From NCBI RefSeq assembly GCF_041361345.1, contig NZ_JBGKAD010000001.1:2852001-2916000 (forward strand): a stretch of DNA of 64,000 nucleotides. Direction: 5' to 3'. Of the stretch, positions 50,853 through 59,585 are shown piece after piece (position 1 is the stretch's first letter; each line of letters starts with the position of its first letter). The position numbers and the translations under genes were made by a program. The notes beneath the pieces are model-generated. The model ran no database searches. It had not been told where the DNA came from and saw only the letters and a list, made by a program, of their open reading frames with translations. This stretch comes from Halobaculum sp. MBLA0147. GTDB lineage: Archaea > Halobacteriota > Halobacteria > Halobacteriales > Haloferacaceae.

Positions 50853-51272
50853 ATGGGACACACACGCTCGCCGACACGGCCGCAGACGACAGCGACGACA
50901 CTCGAGGACGGCGGGGTGACACCCCCCGACCCGATCCTCGACACCGTCGACCCGGTGCCACTCCAGCAGGTAGACACGACGGCGGATATGGTCTTCGCGG
51001 TCGCCGTCGGGTTGATCTTCCTCGGGTCGTTGTTCCTCGCGTTGTTCGTCGCCTGGCGCGTGCTCCGTGGCTACCGCGCCAACGGAGAACGTCGCCTCCT
51101 CCTGTTCGGCGTCGGCGTGTTGTGTATCGTGTTCGTCTCGAAGGTGAGTACACTCTCGTTGAACGTCGCCGTCCCCAGTTTCCGGTTCGCGGACAGTGTC
51201 GCCGCCGGCTGGCGGGTGGTCGGCGGTGCCTGCGTGTTGTACGCCATCTACCGAGGAGGTGAGAGACAGTGA
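50853..51272 (+). CDS. DUF7521-type membrane protein 1
   Basis: 139 residues as drawn. Three hydrophobic helices (about 46-70, 84-104 and 115-134); the linking loop W-R-V-L-R-G-Y-R-A-N-G-E-R-R-L-L-L-F is shared with the next gene (Y-H-A-L-R-G-Y-N-R-N-G-D-R-S-V-L-V-F). The first 20 residues look derived from the repeat-rich spacer, so GTG 50916 may be the true start. Overlaps the next gene by GTGA. Function unknown; the pair probably forms a heteromeric membrane complex. Confidence 0.68.
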   Translation: MGHTRSPTRPQTTATTLEDGGVTPPDPILDTVDPVPLQQVDTTADMVFAVAVGLIFLGSLFLALFVAWRVLRGYRANGERRLLLFGVGVLCIVFVSKVSTLSLNVAVPSFRFADSVAAGWRVVGGACVLYAIYRGGERQ

Positions 51273-51634
51273 TCCCCGGACTCGCCCCGGCGCAGATCAC
51301 CACCGACGGCACCCCGGAGATGGCGGCGCTCCAGCTGTCGGTCAACGGCCTGTTGACCGTCGTCGGGGTGGCGGTCGGCTACCACGCGCTGCGCGGGTAC
51401 AACCGCAACGGCGACCGCTCGGTGTTGGTGTTCGGGGCCGGGATCTTCGTGTTGACGACGGTCCGTGCCTCGCTGTTCGTCGCCGCGATCACCGCCGAGA
51501 CGCTGTTCGAGTTGCTCTCGTTCCTCCTCGGGGGGATCGGGCTCACCCTCCCACTGGAACTCGTGTTCATCGCCCTGACGCAGACCGTCGACGTGATCGG
51601 CCTGCTGGCCGTCTTCTACGCGCTGGTCGAGTGA
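51269..51634 (+). CDS. DUF7521-type membrane protein 2
   Basis: 121 residues from GTG 51269. Three hydrophobic helices and the loop G-Y-H-A-L-R-G-Y-N-R-N-G-D-R-S shared with its upstream neighbour; these are clear paralogues. A gaggaggtgag tract at about 51253-51263 lies just upstream and can serve as a Shine-Dalgarno site, which supports the GTG. The stop lies inside a 24-bp direct repeat (gagtgagcgggtcgacgg at 51629 and 51653). Confidence 0.72.
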   Translation: MIPGLAPAQITTDGTPEMAALQLSVNGLLTVVGVAVGYHALRGYNRNGDRSVLVFGAGIFVLTTVRASLFVAAITAETLFELLSFLLGGIGLTLPLELVFIALTQTVDVIGLLAVFYALVE

Positions 51635-51751
51635 GCGGGTCGACGGCTCGCCGAGTGAGCGGGTCGACGGGTGGTGAGGAGATGCCCGCGAGTGGAGCCC
51701 CTGTGGGAGGACCGCGACGAGTCACCACGCGAGAGACTGTCGCCCCTTCGC

Positions 51752-51761
51752 AGTATACAAG
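51752..51761 (+). promoter_or_regulatory. TATA box of the CBS-domain gene
   Basis: agtatacaag lies 25-34 nt before ATG 51786 and is the only AT-rich element there; it gives a leaderless transcript for the CBS protein and perhaps glyS. Confidence 0.55.
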
Positions 51762-51785
51762 AGGTACGGGTGGGTATCCGGGGGT

Positions 51786-52643
51786 ATGATCGTAGCCGAC
51801 GCGATGACCCCGGGGGCCGATCTGGTGACGGTCTCGTTGCCGGGCGGCCGCAAAGACGCGCTGGAGTACCTCCAAGAGGACCGATTCTCCTCCGTTCCCG
51901 TCGTCAAGCAGACCGACGACGGCGAGCAGTACCGTGGACTCGTCTCGCGCGAGGACCTGATCGCGAACCCCACCGAGGACCAACTCGCCTTACTGATGCG
52001 CGAGGTGCCGACGGTTCACCCGGACGACGACGTCCGCGAGGTCGCACGGGTCGTCCGCGAGACGGGTGCCCGCAGACTCCCGGTCGTCGACGGCGACGAC
52101 GAGACGGAGTTGGTCGGGATCGTCACCGTCACCGACGTGATCTCCGCCATCGCCCACGGCGAGGTGGAGACGGACGCGACCTGTGGCGAGGTGGCGGCCA
52201 GCGCGGTCACGACCGTCTACGCGGGGGCGCCGCTGACGGTCGCGGAACGGCAACTCGCCTTCGCGGAGGTGCCGTACGCCGTCTGTCTCGACGACGACTG
52301 CGAGGTCGCCGGGATGTTGACCGAAGTCGACGTGTTGGACGTGGCCCGGATCGTCGAGGGGGAGGAGGCGACCGGCGACTCCATCGCCGATCAGGACGAC
52401 GACTGGAAGTGGGAGAGCGTGAAGGCGATCGGCAGCCGCTACCTGCCGACCCGCAACGTCGAGATCCCCTCGGAGCCGGTGTCGCGGTTCATGACGGCGG
52501 ACGTGCTCAGCGTCTACGGCGCCCAGACCGTCCGCGAGGCCGCCCAGGAGATGGTCCGCAACGACGTCGAGCAGTTCCCGCTGATGGACGGCGGCGACCT
52601 CGGTGGCGTCGTCCGCGACGTGCACCTGCTGGAGGCGGTGTGA
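51786..52643 (+). CDS. Four-CBS-domain protein
   Basis: 285 residues, two Bateman pairs: V-A-D-A-M-T-P-G-A-D-L-V-T-V, V-P-T-V-H-P-D-D-D-V-R-E-V-A, then T-C-G-E-V-A-A-S-A-V-T-T-V-Y and R-F-M-T-A-D-V-L-S-V-Y. CBS pairs bind adenosine nucleotides and act as energy or ligand sensors. There is no attached enzyme domain, so it may regulate a partner. The stop is one base from the ATG of glyS (GTGAGATG), suggesting co-transcription. A tie to tRNA charging is possible but not shown. Confidence 0.88.
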   Translation: MIVADAMTPGADLVTVSLPGGRKDALEYLQEDRFSSVPVVKQTDDGEQYRGLVSREDLIANPTEDQLALLMREVPTVHPDDDVREVARVVRETGARRLPVVDGDDETELVGIVTVTDVISAIAHGEVETDATCGEVAASAVTTVYAGAPLTVAERQLAFAEVPYAVCLDDDCEVAGMLTEVDVLDVARIVEGEEATGDSIADQDDDWKWESVKAIGSRYLPTRNVEIPSEPVSRFMTADVLSVYGAQTVREAAQEMVRNDVEQFPLMDGGDLGGVVRDVHLLEAV

Positions 52644-52644
52644 G

Positions 52645-54498
52645 ATGGCCGACCGCGAACGCCTCGCGGAACTCGCGAAGCGACGCGGGTTCTTCTTCGG
52701 CTCCGTCGGCGCCTACGGCGGCGTCGCCGGCTTCCAGACGTACGGTCCGCAGGGTGCGAGCCTGAAGGACAACGTCGAGACGGCGTGGCGCGACCGGTTC
52801 ACCGTCAAGGAGGGGAACCACGAGATCGAGGCTCCGACGGTGATGCCGGAGGCCGTCTTCCAGGCGTCGGGCCACCTCGACGGGTTCGACGACATGCTGG
52901 TCCGCTGTAGTGAGTGTGCCACCGCCCACCGCGCGGACCACCTGATCGAGGACGCCACCGAGATCGAGGAGGCCGAGTCGATGCCCACCGACGAGGCGGA
53001 GACCCTGATCGCGGACCACGAGATCGCCTGCCCGGAGTGTGGCACGCCGCTGGCGGGCCAGCCGGTCGAGGAGTTCAACCTCATGTTCGACACGGAGATC
53101 GGGCCGGGGACCGGCCAGTCCGGCTACCTCCGGCCGGAGACGGCACAGGGGATCTTCGTGGAGTTCCCGCGGCTGAAGGAGTACGCCCGCAACAGCCTCC
53201 CGTTCGGCGTCACGCAGATCGGGCCGGGCTACCGCAACGAGATCAGCCCACGTGGCGGGCTCGAACGGCTCCGCGAGTTCACGATGGCGGAGTTGGAACA
53301 GTTCGTCCACCCCGAGGACGACGGGCCGTCGCTGGAGCCGGTCGCGGACGTGACGCTCCCACTGTACGCCGCGCCCGATCAGGCGGACGACGACGGCGGC
53401 GTTCGCGAACTGACGGTCCGGGAGGCGGTCGACGAGGGTGTCGTCGCCTCCGAGTGGATCGCCTACTACCTCGGCGTGGCGCTGCGGTGGTACGACCGGG
53501 TCGGCGTGGATCTCGACCGGTTCCGCTTCCGCCAGCACAACCCCGGCGAACTCGCCCACTACGCCTCCGACTGCTGGGACGCCGAGGCGCTGTTGGGTGC
53601 GCCCGCAGACGCCTCGCGCGGTGATCCGCAGGGTGGCGACTGGGTGGAGATCGCCGGCTTCGCGGACCGCGGCGACTACGACCTCTCGAAACACGCCGAG
53701 TCGTCCGACGAGCGGTACACCGTGTTCCGCGAGTACGACGAACCGAAGACGGTCGAACGGACGACCGTCGACCCCGACATGTCCGTCCTCGGGCCGGAGT
53801 TCGGCGGCGACGCCGGCGCCGTCGCGGCGGCGCTGGAGACGCTCGCGGACCGGGACCCGGACGCCTTCGACGGCGACGAGGTGACCGTGGAGGTGGACGG
53901 CGAGTCCGTCACCGTCGACACGGAGGTGGCGAACTTCGGCGTCGAGACGGTGACGGAGGCGGGCGAACACGTCACCCCGCACGTGATGGAGCCGTCGTTC
54001 GGTGTCGACCGGACGGTGTTGACCCTCGTCGACCACGCCGTGCGCGACGACGAGGTCGACGGCGAGGAGCGGACGTACCTCGCCTTGGACCCCGAGGTCG
54101 CCCCGACGACGGCGGCCGTCTTCCCGCTGGTCTCGAACGACGACCGACTGGTCGCGCTGGCCGACGACGTGGCCGACGCGCTGCGCGAGCGCGGTCTGGC
54201 GGTGGCCGAGGACGACTCCGGCTCCATCGGGCGCCGCTACCGCCGACAGGACGAGGTCGGGACGCCGTTCTGCGTGACGGTGGACCGCGACGGGGTCGAG
54301 AGCGACGGTCCGGACACGGTGACGCTGCGGGAGCGTGACACCGCGGCACAGGTCCGGCTCCCGGTCGACGACGTGGCCGCCGAGGTCGCGGCGCTGGTCG
54401 ACGCCGAGACGGAGACGACGTTCGCGGACCTCACGGACCGGTACACGGTCGTCGCGGCGGGGAGACTGTCGGAGGCGGCGGCCGACGCGGAGTCGTGA
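52645..54498 (+). CDS. glyS: Glycyl-tRNA synthetase (archaeal/eukaryotic alpha2 type)
   Basis: 617 residues, class II. Start A-K-R-R-G-F-F-F-G-S-V-G-A-Y-G-G-V-A-G-F is the family N-terminus. The C-x-x-C pairs (R-C-S-E-C, C-P-E-C-G) suggest a zinc site. Motif 2 region F-R-N-E-I-S-P-R-G-G-L-x-R-x-R-E-F is visible as Y-R-N-E-I-S-P-R-G-G-L-E-R-L-R-E-F. Motif 3 G-V-D-R-T-V-L-T-L-V appears near residue 455, and a C-terminal anticodon domain follows. It charges tRNA-Gly in the cytoplasm. It overlaps the next gene by GTGA. Confidence 0.95.
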   Translation: MADRERLAELAKRRGFFFGSVGAYGGVAGFQTYGPQGASLKDNVETAWRDRFTVKEGNHEIEAPTVMPEAVFQASGHLDGFDDMLVRCSECATAHRADHLIEDATEIEEAESMPTDEAETLIADHEIACPECGTPLAGQPVEEFNLMFDTEIGPGTGQSGYLRPETAQGIFVEFPRLKEYARNSLPFGVTQIGPGYRNEISPRGGLERLREFTMAELEQFVHPEDDGPSLEPVADVTLPLYAAPDQADDDGGVRELTVREAVDEGVVASEWIAYYLGVALRWYDRVGVDLDRFRFRQHNPGELAHYASDCWDAEALLGAPADASRGDPQGGDWVEIAGFADRGDYDLSKHAESSDERYTVFREYDEPKTVERTTVDPDMSVLGPEFGGDAGAVAAALETLADRDPDAFDGDEVTVEVDGESVTVDTEVANFGVETVTEAGEHVTPHVMEPSFGVDRTVLTLVDHAVRDDEVDGEERTYLALDPEVAPTTAAVFPLVSNDDRLVALADDVADALRERGLAVAEDDSGSIGRRYRRQDEVGTPFCVTVDRDGVESDGPDTVTLRERDTAAQVRLPVDDVAAEVAALVDAETETTFADLTDRYTVVAAGRLSEAAADAES

Positions 54499-55079
54499 GC
54501 GAACTCGGCCGACGGGCGATCCACCTGTCGGGGACGGCGTTCCCGGCGGCGTACCTGCTCGACGTGGTCGACTACCGGGGGCTCCAGCTCCTGTTGGGTG
54601 GGTTCCTCGTCGCGGTGGCGGTGGCCGAGTTCGTCCGGCTGGTCGTCGGCTACCAGCACTGGGTGTACGACGAACTCACCCGCGAGTACGAGGCCGACAA
54701 CGTCGCCGGGTACGCGCTGTTCTTCGTCGGGGCGACGCTGGCGGCGGTCGTCTTCCGCCCGTCGGTCGCGGTGCCGGCGGTGTTGATGCTGTCCGTCGGC
54801 GACCCCATCTCGGGCGTCCTCGGCTCGGCGGAGGCCGGGACGGCCAAGGAGGCGGGCGTGTTGGCGGTGATGTTCGGCGTCTGTCTCGCGCTGGCGCTGC
54901 CGTTCGCGACGGCGACGTTCGCGACGCTCCCAGCGGTGGCGGTGGCGGCGGCGGGTGCGCTGGCGGCCACGCTCGCGGACGGCACCACGCCGGTGGTCGC
55001 CGGCTACGTGATCGACGACAACTTCTCGATCCCACCCGCCGCCGCGACCGCGATGTGGCTCGTCGGCCAACTCGTGTGA
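54495..55079 (+). CDS. Dolichol/polyprenol kinase-like (phosphatidate cytidylyltransferase superfamily) membrane protein
   Basis: 194 residues from GTG 54495. The N-terminus L-G-R-R-A-I-H-L-S-G-T and six to seven helices are typical of SEC59/VTE5-like CTP-dependent polyprenol or diacylglycerol kinases. The conserved S-V-G-D-P-I-S-G-V-L-G and later K-E-A-G-V-L form the CTP-binding loop. In archaea such a protein may phosphorylate dolichol for glycosylation or salvage phytol. It is short compared with yeast Sec59. Overlap with glyS is probably only a matter of packing. Confidence 0.75.
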   Translation: MSELGRRAIHLSGTAFPAAYLLDVVDYRGLQLLLGGFLVAVAVAEFVRLVVGYQHWVYDELTREYEADNVAGYALFFVGATLAAVVFRPSVAVPAVLMLSVGDPISGVLGSAEAGTAKEAGVLAVMFGVCLALALPFATATFATLPAVAVAAAGALAATLADGTTPVVAGYVIDDNFSIPPAAATAMWLVGQLV

Positions 55080-55217
55080 CCGGAGTCCGGTGAGCCGTCG
55101 GGGCCCGTCGACCACGCCGTGCGAGTGGACCTCGCGTGGTCGTCACGGTCGACCCGGCACTCGTCTCGCCGTGCACCACCCGAAACGGGTAAGTCGGCCG
55201 GCGTGGAAGACGGTTCT

Positions 55218-56084
55218 ATGAGCGAGTCGGTCGTCGCCGATTTTCCCGGCCGGTTCTACAGCCACCAGGTCGGTGGCGAGCCGCCGAACGGGCGGATCTT
55301 GTTGAACAAGACGCAGCTCGTCCTCGTCGCGGACGACTTCAAGGAGAACATCCCCGTCTCGAACATCTTCGACGTGCAGGTCGGCGAGGTGCCGGACGAA
55401 CTCCGGATGTACTTCAACGACACCGTCACCGTCGCCTACGAGGCCGACGACACCCGCCGGTTCGTCGCCATCGAGGGCGACGACAAGCACATCGAGCGGT
55501 TCTCGACGGTGTTGTTCAAGGTGCTGTTGAACGGGACACCGACACTGGTCCGGCACCCGGCGCGCCGCGGTGGTCGCGTGACGGACGAGGACCCGGTGAC
55601 GGCGACGCTGGATCTCCAGTGGGAGGTGATCGGCTTCGAGTCGAGCGGTGGCGCACGCGTCGAGATCGACCTCGACGACGTGATCGGCGTCGACCGCTCG
55701 AAACGCGACATCGGCGCCGGTTCCCACCCGGTCGTCGACTTCCGCCACCTCACCGACGGGGAGGCGATCACCACGGAGGCCGGCATCAAGTCCCCGCGGA
55801 AGACGAACCTGCTGGGGCGGTACGTCCGGATGCGCTACTCCGACATCGAGGAGGAGTTGGCCGACACGACGATCACCGACGAGGAAGAGGAGATTCTCGT
55901 CGCCCTGTACACCGCGCCGGGTGTCTCGCTGTCGAACGTCGTCGACTTCAACCCACAGCGGCTCACGATGGTGTTGCGCGGGCTCCGCGAGAAGGGCCTG
56001 ATCGCCGACACCAAAGAGGAGACCACCCTGACGATGAAGGGGAAGGTCGTCGCCGGCAACCGGATCGAACAGGTGAACACCTGA
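55218..56084 (+). CDS. cheF: Taxis protein CheF
   Basis: 288 residues. CheF is archaea-specific and links CheY to the archaellum motor. The whole sequence fits the CheF-arch family: S-E-S-V-V-A-D-F-P-G-R-F-Y, G-R-I-L-L-N-K-T-Q-L-V-L-V, a duplicated PH-like fold, and a C-terminal winged helix (I-L-V-A-L-Y-T-A-P-G-V-S-L-S-N-V-V-D-F). ATG 55218 follows a change from repeat-like to protein-like sequence. No chemotaxis or archaellum genes are in this window, so the gene is detached from its usual cluster. Confidence 0.85.
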   Translation: MSESVVADFPGRFYSHQVGGEPPNGRILLNKTQLVLVADDFKENIPVSNIFDVQVGEVPDELRMYFNDTVTVAYEADDTRRFVAIEGDDKHIERFSTVLFKVLLNGTPTLVRHPARRGGRVTDEDPVTATLDLQWEVIGFESSGGARVEIDLDDVIGVDRSKRDIGAGSHPVVDFRHLTDGEAITTEAGIKSPRKTNLLGRYVRMRYSDIEEELADTTITDEEEEILVALYTAPGVSLSNVVDFNPQRLTMVLRGLREKGLIADTKEETTLTMKGKVVAGNRIEQVNT

Positions 56085-56202
56085 GTAGTCGCGAACTCCC
56101 CGACCCGAACAGATCCGCCACCACCTCGGTCCCGTCTCCACCGTCGGTCACGTGGGGGTCTGTCCGCGTCACCGCACAAAGAGCTCTAGCCGGCGCGTGG
56201 CG

Positions 56203-57129
56203 CTACTCCGCGGCGTCGGTCATCTGGTCGTACTGGTCGGCGAGCTTCTCGGCGGCGTCGTCCAACAGCTCCGTCTCGTAGTCGGCGAGGTCCCACTCGA
56301 CGACCTCCTCGACGCCGTCGCTACCCAGCTTCAGCGGGACGCCGACGGCGGTGTCCTCGTAGCCGTACTCCCCGTCGAGCGGGATCGAGCCAGGCAACAC
56401 CTCGCCCGTGTCCCGCAGGACGGCCTCGACCATGTGGGCGACACCCGTCGCCGGGCCCCACTGCGTGGCGCCCTTCCGCTCGATCACGTCCATCGCGGAC
56501 TGCTGGAGGTCGCTCAGGATCTCCTCGCGCTCGTCGGCGTCGAACGTCGGGTCCGCCCCGTCGACGCGCACCTTCGAGAAGACGGGCGCCTGCGCGTCGC
56601 CGTGCTCGCCGAGGATCGTCGCCTCGACGTTCTGGACGGGCACGTCGAACCGCTCGGACAGTACGTACCGGAAGCGGGCGGAGTCGAGTCGCCCGCCGAA
56701 GCCGATCACCTTCTCGCGGGCTCGCTCACCCGTCTCGTAGAGGTGGCGGTTGAGCAGGTCCACCGGGTTCGAGGTGGTGATCGACACGAAGTCGTCGTTG
56801 TGCTCGCGCAGCGACGCGCCGATGTCCTCCATGATCGGCGCGTTGTCGCCCGCCAGATCGATCCGCGTCTGGCCGGGCTGGCGCGGGATCCCCGCCGTGA
56901 TCACGACCACGTCCGAGCCGGCGGTGTCGGCGTACGTCCCCTGCCGGACCGTCGTGTTCGAGTCGTACGCGACGCCGTGGTTGGTGTCGGCCGCCTGCCC
57001 GACCGTCTCGTCTTCCTTGTCGGGAATGTCCACGAAGACCAGTTCGTCCACTACGTCGCGCAGCGCCAGGTTGTAGCCGGCCGCGGCGCCCACGGTGCCC
57101 GCCGCGCCGACGATGCTCACTTTCGTCAT
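56203..57129 (-). CDS. mdh: Malate dehydrogenase (LDH-like type)
   Basis: 308 residues, typical of haloarchaeal MalDH. NAD site G-A-A-G-T-V-G-A at 8-15; mobile loop with substrate-selecting arginines [10 protein letters not shown]; catalytic His in I-L-G-E-H-G-D-A-Q, and D-S-A-R-F-R. It oxidises malate to oxaloacetate in the citric acid cycle. Acidic surface residues are many. TATA-like cgcttacc (minus strand, about 57156-57163) lies about 30 nt upstream. Monocistronic. Confidence 0.95.
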   Translation of the reverse strand: MTKVSIVGAAGTVGAAAGYNLALRDVVDELVFVDIPDKEDETVGQAADTNHGVAYDSNTTVRQGTYADTAGSDVVVITAGIPRQPGQTRIDLAGDNAPIMEDIGASLREHNDDFVSITTSNPVDLLNRHLYETGERAREKVIGFGGRLDSARFRYVLSERFDVPVQNVEATILGEHGDAQAPVFSKVRVDGADPTFDADEREEILSDLQQSAMDVIERKGATQWGPATGVAHMVEAVLRDTGEVLPGSIPLDGEYGYEDTAVGVPLKLGSDGVEEVVEWDLADYETELLDDAAEKLADQYDQMTDAAE

Positions 57130-57272
57130 GCGTGCGAAACTGACGCCGAAATCCCGGTAAGCGTTTCGGAGTCGGCGGCTGTGGGCCCTGAACGTCGGAT
57201 GCGGTGTTCGTCGTCCGTCGAATTCTCCCGCTCCTGTCTTCCTCCCGACAGAACTGCAAGTGGCAAATTTGG

Positions 57273-57284
57273 AGTAAAACTAAG
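57273..57284 (+). promoter_or_regulatory. Likely promoter of the cysteine-rich peptide gene
   Basis: agtaaaactaag and the nearby caaatttgg (57263-57271) make an AT-rich element about 30 nt before ATG 57310, in the gap between divergent mdh and the peptide gene. Confidence 0.45.
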
Positions 57285-57309
57285 TCGACACTCGGCGTTC
57301 TGCCGCCTG

Positions 57310-57663
57310 ATGTCCGACGGAGACGATCACACGAACAGACGGAACGTGCTGAAGGCAGTCGGCGTCGGGGCGGCCAGCGGCGCGGGGCTCGCGAGCGCCG
57401 CGAGCGCGGTCTCCCCCGACGCGGTCGAAGGTCCGGCGGTGGACGGCGAGGTCGTCGCCGAGCGGGAGTCGACCGAGCCCGACCGCGTGGTCGCCGACCT
57501 CTCGGCGGTCGCCCAGAGCTGTTCGGACTGTACGACGGAGTACAAGTGCGACTCGCCGGCCTGTGCGGACTACGACCAGTCGCTGTACGAGCGCGAGTGT
57601 TGCCAGTGTGGCGGCGGCGACATCTGTGGCGAGTGGCAGTTGACGAGTCGCTGCTGCTTCTGA
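57310..57663 (+). CDS. Small Tat-exported protein with ten C-terminal cysteines
   Basis: 117 residues. N-terminal [16 protein letters not shown] is a Tat signal ending near A-S-A-V-S. A polar spacer of about 35 residues follows (D-G-E-V-V-A-E-R-E-S-T-E-P). The last about 45 residues contain ten cysteines: C-S-D-C, K-C, A-C, E-C-C-Q-C, I-C and R-C-C-F at the end, enough for five disulfides or a metal site. The plan (Tat signal, pro-region, Cys-rich end) is like that of microhalocins such as halocin C8, but I see no sequence identity with it. No rSAM, protease or transporter gene is adjacent. Function unknown. Confidence 0.65.
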   Translation: MSDGDDHTNRRNVLKAVGVGAASGAGLASAASAVSPDAVEGPAVDGEVVAERESTEPDRVVADLSAVAQSCSDCTTEYKCDSPACADYDQSLYERECCQCGGGDICGEWQLTSRCCF

Positions 57664-57701
57664 CCCGGCACGCGGGCGTCCGGGTCGTTCGGAGTGTCAC
57701 A

Positions 57702-57790
57702 CGCACCGTGTCGCGGTCTCCCCCTGGGAACGTCGACCGCACCGCGTCGCGGTCTCCCCGGGAACGTCGACCGCACCGCGTCGCCGGCCG
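57702..57790. repeat. 34-36-bp tandem repeat after the cysteine-rich gene
   Basis: cgcaccg-gtcgcggtctcccc occurs at 57702 and 57738, with a third start at 57772; the spacing (36 then 34) differs by a two-base indel. It lies between two convergent gene ends (cysteine-rich protein and SDR). Confidence 0.8.
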
Positions 57791-57796
57791 ACCGCC

Positions 57797-58633
57797 TCAC
57801 TGGGTGTAGGTCAGTCCGCCGTCGGCGACCAGTTCTGCCCCCGTCACGAACGAGGCGAGGTCGCTGGCGAGGAACACCGCGGGATCGGCGATCTCGCGGG
57901 GGTCGCCGTACCGCGACAGCGGCGTCGCCGCCTCCAGGGCCGCCAGTGCCTCGTCGTCGCCGAGGATCGGCACGTCCTCGCGGACGAGCTCCGTGTCGAT
58001 CAGCCCCGGGAGGATCGAGTTGACGCGGATCTCCGGCCCGAGTCGATCCGCGAGCGCGAACGTGAGCTGTCGCAACGCGCCGCGGGTCGCCCCGTAGACG
58101 GGTCGCGGTCCGGTCCCGGCCAGAGCCTCGACGCTGGAGACGTTGAGGATACACCCGGTGTCCATCTCCGCGGCGGCCGTCCGCGCCGCGTAGAGACACC
58201 CCTTCACGTTCACGTCGAAGAACCGGTCGACGATCTCGCGGTCCGCGTCGTAGTCGTCCAGTCGAGCGACGGCGGCGTTGTTGACGAGCACGTCCAACCC
58301 GTCGGCGGCTGCGGTCTCGATCACCGCGGCGACCTCGTCCGGCGCTGCCACGTCACACTCGACGTAGGTCGCCTCGGCGTCCGTCTCGCGCTCGATCACC
58401 TCGTCGGTGGGCGTCCCGCCGCCACGTGGCGTCCGACGCACGTCCGCCAGCACCGTGTCTGCGCCGTGGCGGGCGAACTGGATCGCGATCTCGCGACCGA
58501 TGCCACTGGCACCACCGGTGACGACTGCCGTCTTCCCCGCCAGGAGGCCGGTCCACTGCGCCGCTCCTCCGTCCGTGCGCTCTGGCGCGCCCGATTCCAC
58601 TCTCCTCTCCCCGTCCTCGTCACTAGTCGACAC
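57797..58633 (-). CDS. SDR family oxidoreductase with catalytic Lys replaced by Arg
   Basis: 278 residues from GTG 58633. Classical [18 protein letters not shown](P) motif, C-D-V-A, L-V-N-N-A-A-V, N-V-S-S and a C-terminal [13 protein letters not shown]. The active site reads Y-G-A-T-R-G-A, so the YxxxK lysine is an arginine. This would weaken or abolish normal catalysis unless compensated. The first 35 residues are an acidic extension. TATA-like ataaattt (minus strand, 58655-58664) sets the start at 58633 instead of 58654. The substrate is unknown. Confidence 0.85.
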   Translation of the reverse strand: MSTSDEDGERRVESGAPERTDGGAAQWTGLLAGKTAVVTGGASGIGREIAIQFARHGADTVLADVRRTPRGGGTPTDEVIERETDAEATYVECDVAAPDEVAAVIETAAADGLDVLVNNAAVARLDDYDADREIVDRFFDVNVKGCLYAARTAAAEMDTGCILNVSSVEALAGTGPRPVYGATRGALRQLTFALADRLGPEIRVNSILPGLIDTELVREDVPILGDDEALAALEAATPLSRYGDPREIADPAVFLASDLASFVTGAELVADGGLTYTQ

Positions 58634-58829
58634 GCGATGCGTGAGGGGAGTCACAAATTTATGCTTTTCTCCAGCGACGACTGTCCGTGGGGGTCGGCCG
58701 GATCACCGTCGTCCGCCGTCCCGTCGGTACGAGGGCGGCGCGTCCGGCCGGCAGCACGGCCGGGGAGCGACGGCCGGTGCGGGCACCGAACCGGTGGAGT
58801 TTAGCGGTCGCCGGTCACTCACTCCGACG

Positions 58830-59507
58830 ATGCCAATCGAGGAACGAGGCGACGCGCACCTCATCACTCACGCGCTCGCCAAGCACACGCTGTCCCGACT
58901 CAGAGACGTCGAGACCGAACAGGTCGCCTTCCGGAAGGGACTCGTGAAGCTCGGCCGCATCTGTGGGTACGAGATCATCGACGGGGCGATGGAGACGGAG
59001 TACGTCTCCATCGAGACGCCGCTGGCCGAGACCACCGGCGAGCGCGTCCGCGGGCTCGACGACGTGGTGATCGTCAACGTCTTGCGGGCGGCGACGCCGT
59101 TCGTGGAGGGGCTCCTGAAGGCGTTCCCGCGGGCCAAACAGGGCGTCATCTCCGCCGGTCGCGACGAGTCTGCCGGGATGGCAGACGACGGCACATTCCC
59201 GATCACCATCGACTACACGAAACTCCCGGAGATCACGAGCGAGGACACCGTGATCGTCGCAGACCCGATGCTCGCGACCGGCTCGACGATGTGTACCGTC
59301 CTCGATCACGTGACCGAGGTCGGCGAGGAACCGGAGGACCTGTTCGTGCTCTCGGCGGTGTCGGCGCCCGACGGCCTGCTCCGCGTGAGCGAGGCGTACC
59401 CCGAGGCGGACCTGCTGACCGTCGCCATCGACGACGAACTCGACGAGGACGGGTTCATCGTCCCCGGACTGGGCGACGCCGGTGACCGCGCCTTCCGGAC
59501 GCAGTGA
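58830..59507 (+). CDS. upp: Uracil phosphoribosyltransferase
   Basis: 225 residues. It converts uracil and PRPP to UMP. PRPP-binding loop [10 protein letters not shown], the N-terminal [19 protein letters not shown] and the uracil-binding end G-D-A-G-D-R-A-F are all present. TATA-like gagtttagc (58797-58805) lies about 28 nt before ATG 58830. It salvages pyrimidines, possibly using the uracil released by the nucleoside phosphorylase at 32343. Confidence 0.95.
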   Translation: MPIEERGDAHLITHALAKHTLSRLRDVETEQVAFRKGLVKLGRICGYEIIDGAMETEYVSIETPLAETTGERVRGLDDVVIVNVLRAATPFVEGLLKAFPRAKQGVISAGRDESAGMADDGTFPITIDYTKLPEITSEDTVIVADPMLATGSTMCTVLDHVTEVGEEPEDLFVLSAVSAPDGLLRVSEAYPEADLLTVAIDDELDEDGFIVPGLGDAGDRAFRTQ

Positions 59508-59512
59508 CTGGT

Positions 59513-59580
59513 GGTCGTCACCCACCCGACCCACGATCACCTCGCCGGTCGTCACCCACCCGACCCACGATCACCTCGCC
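59513..59580. repeat. 34-bp direct repeat just after upp
   Basis: ggtcgtcacccacccgaccc starts at 59513 and 59547, two near-perfect 34-bp copies ending cacctcgcc. The first begins six bases after the upp stop, and the second ends just before the convergent regulator gene. Confidence 0.88.
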
Positions 59581-59585
59581 GTCAG

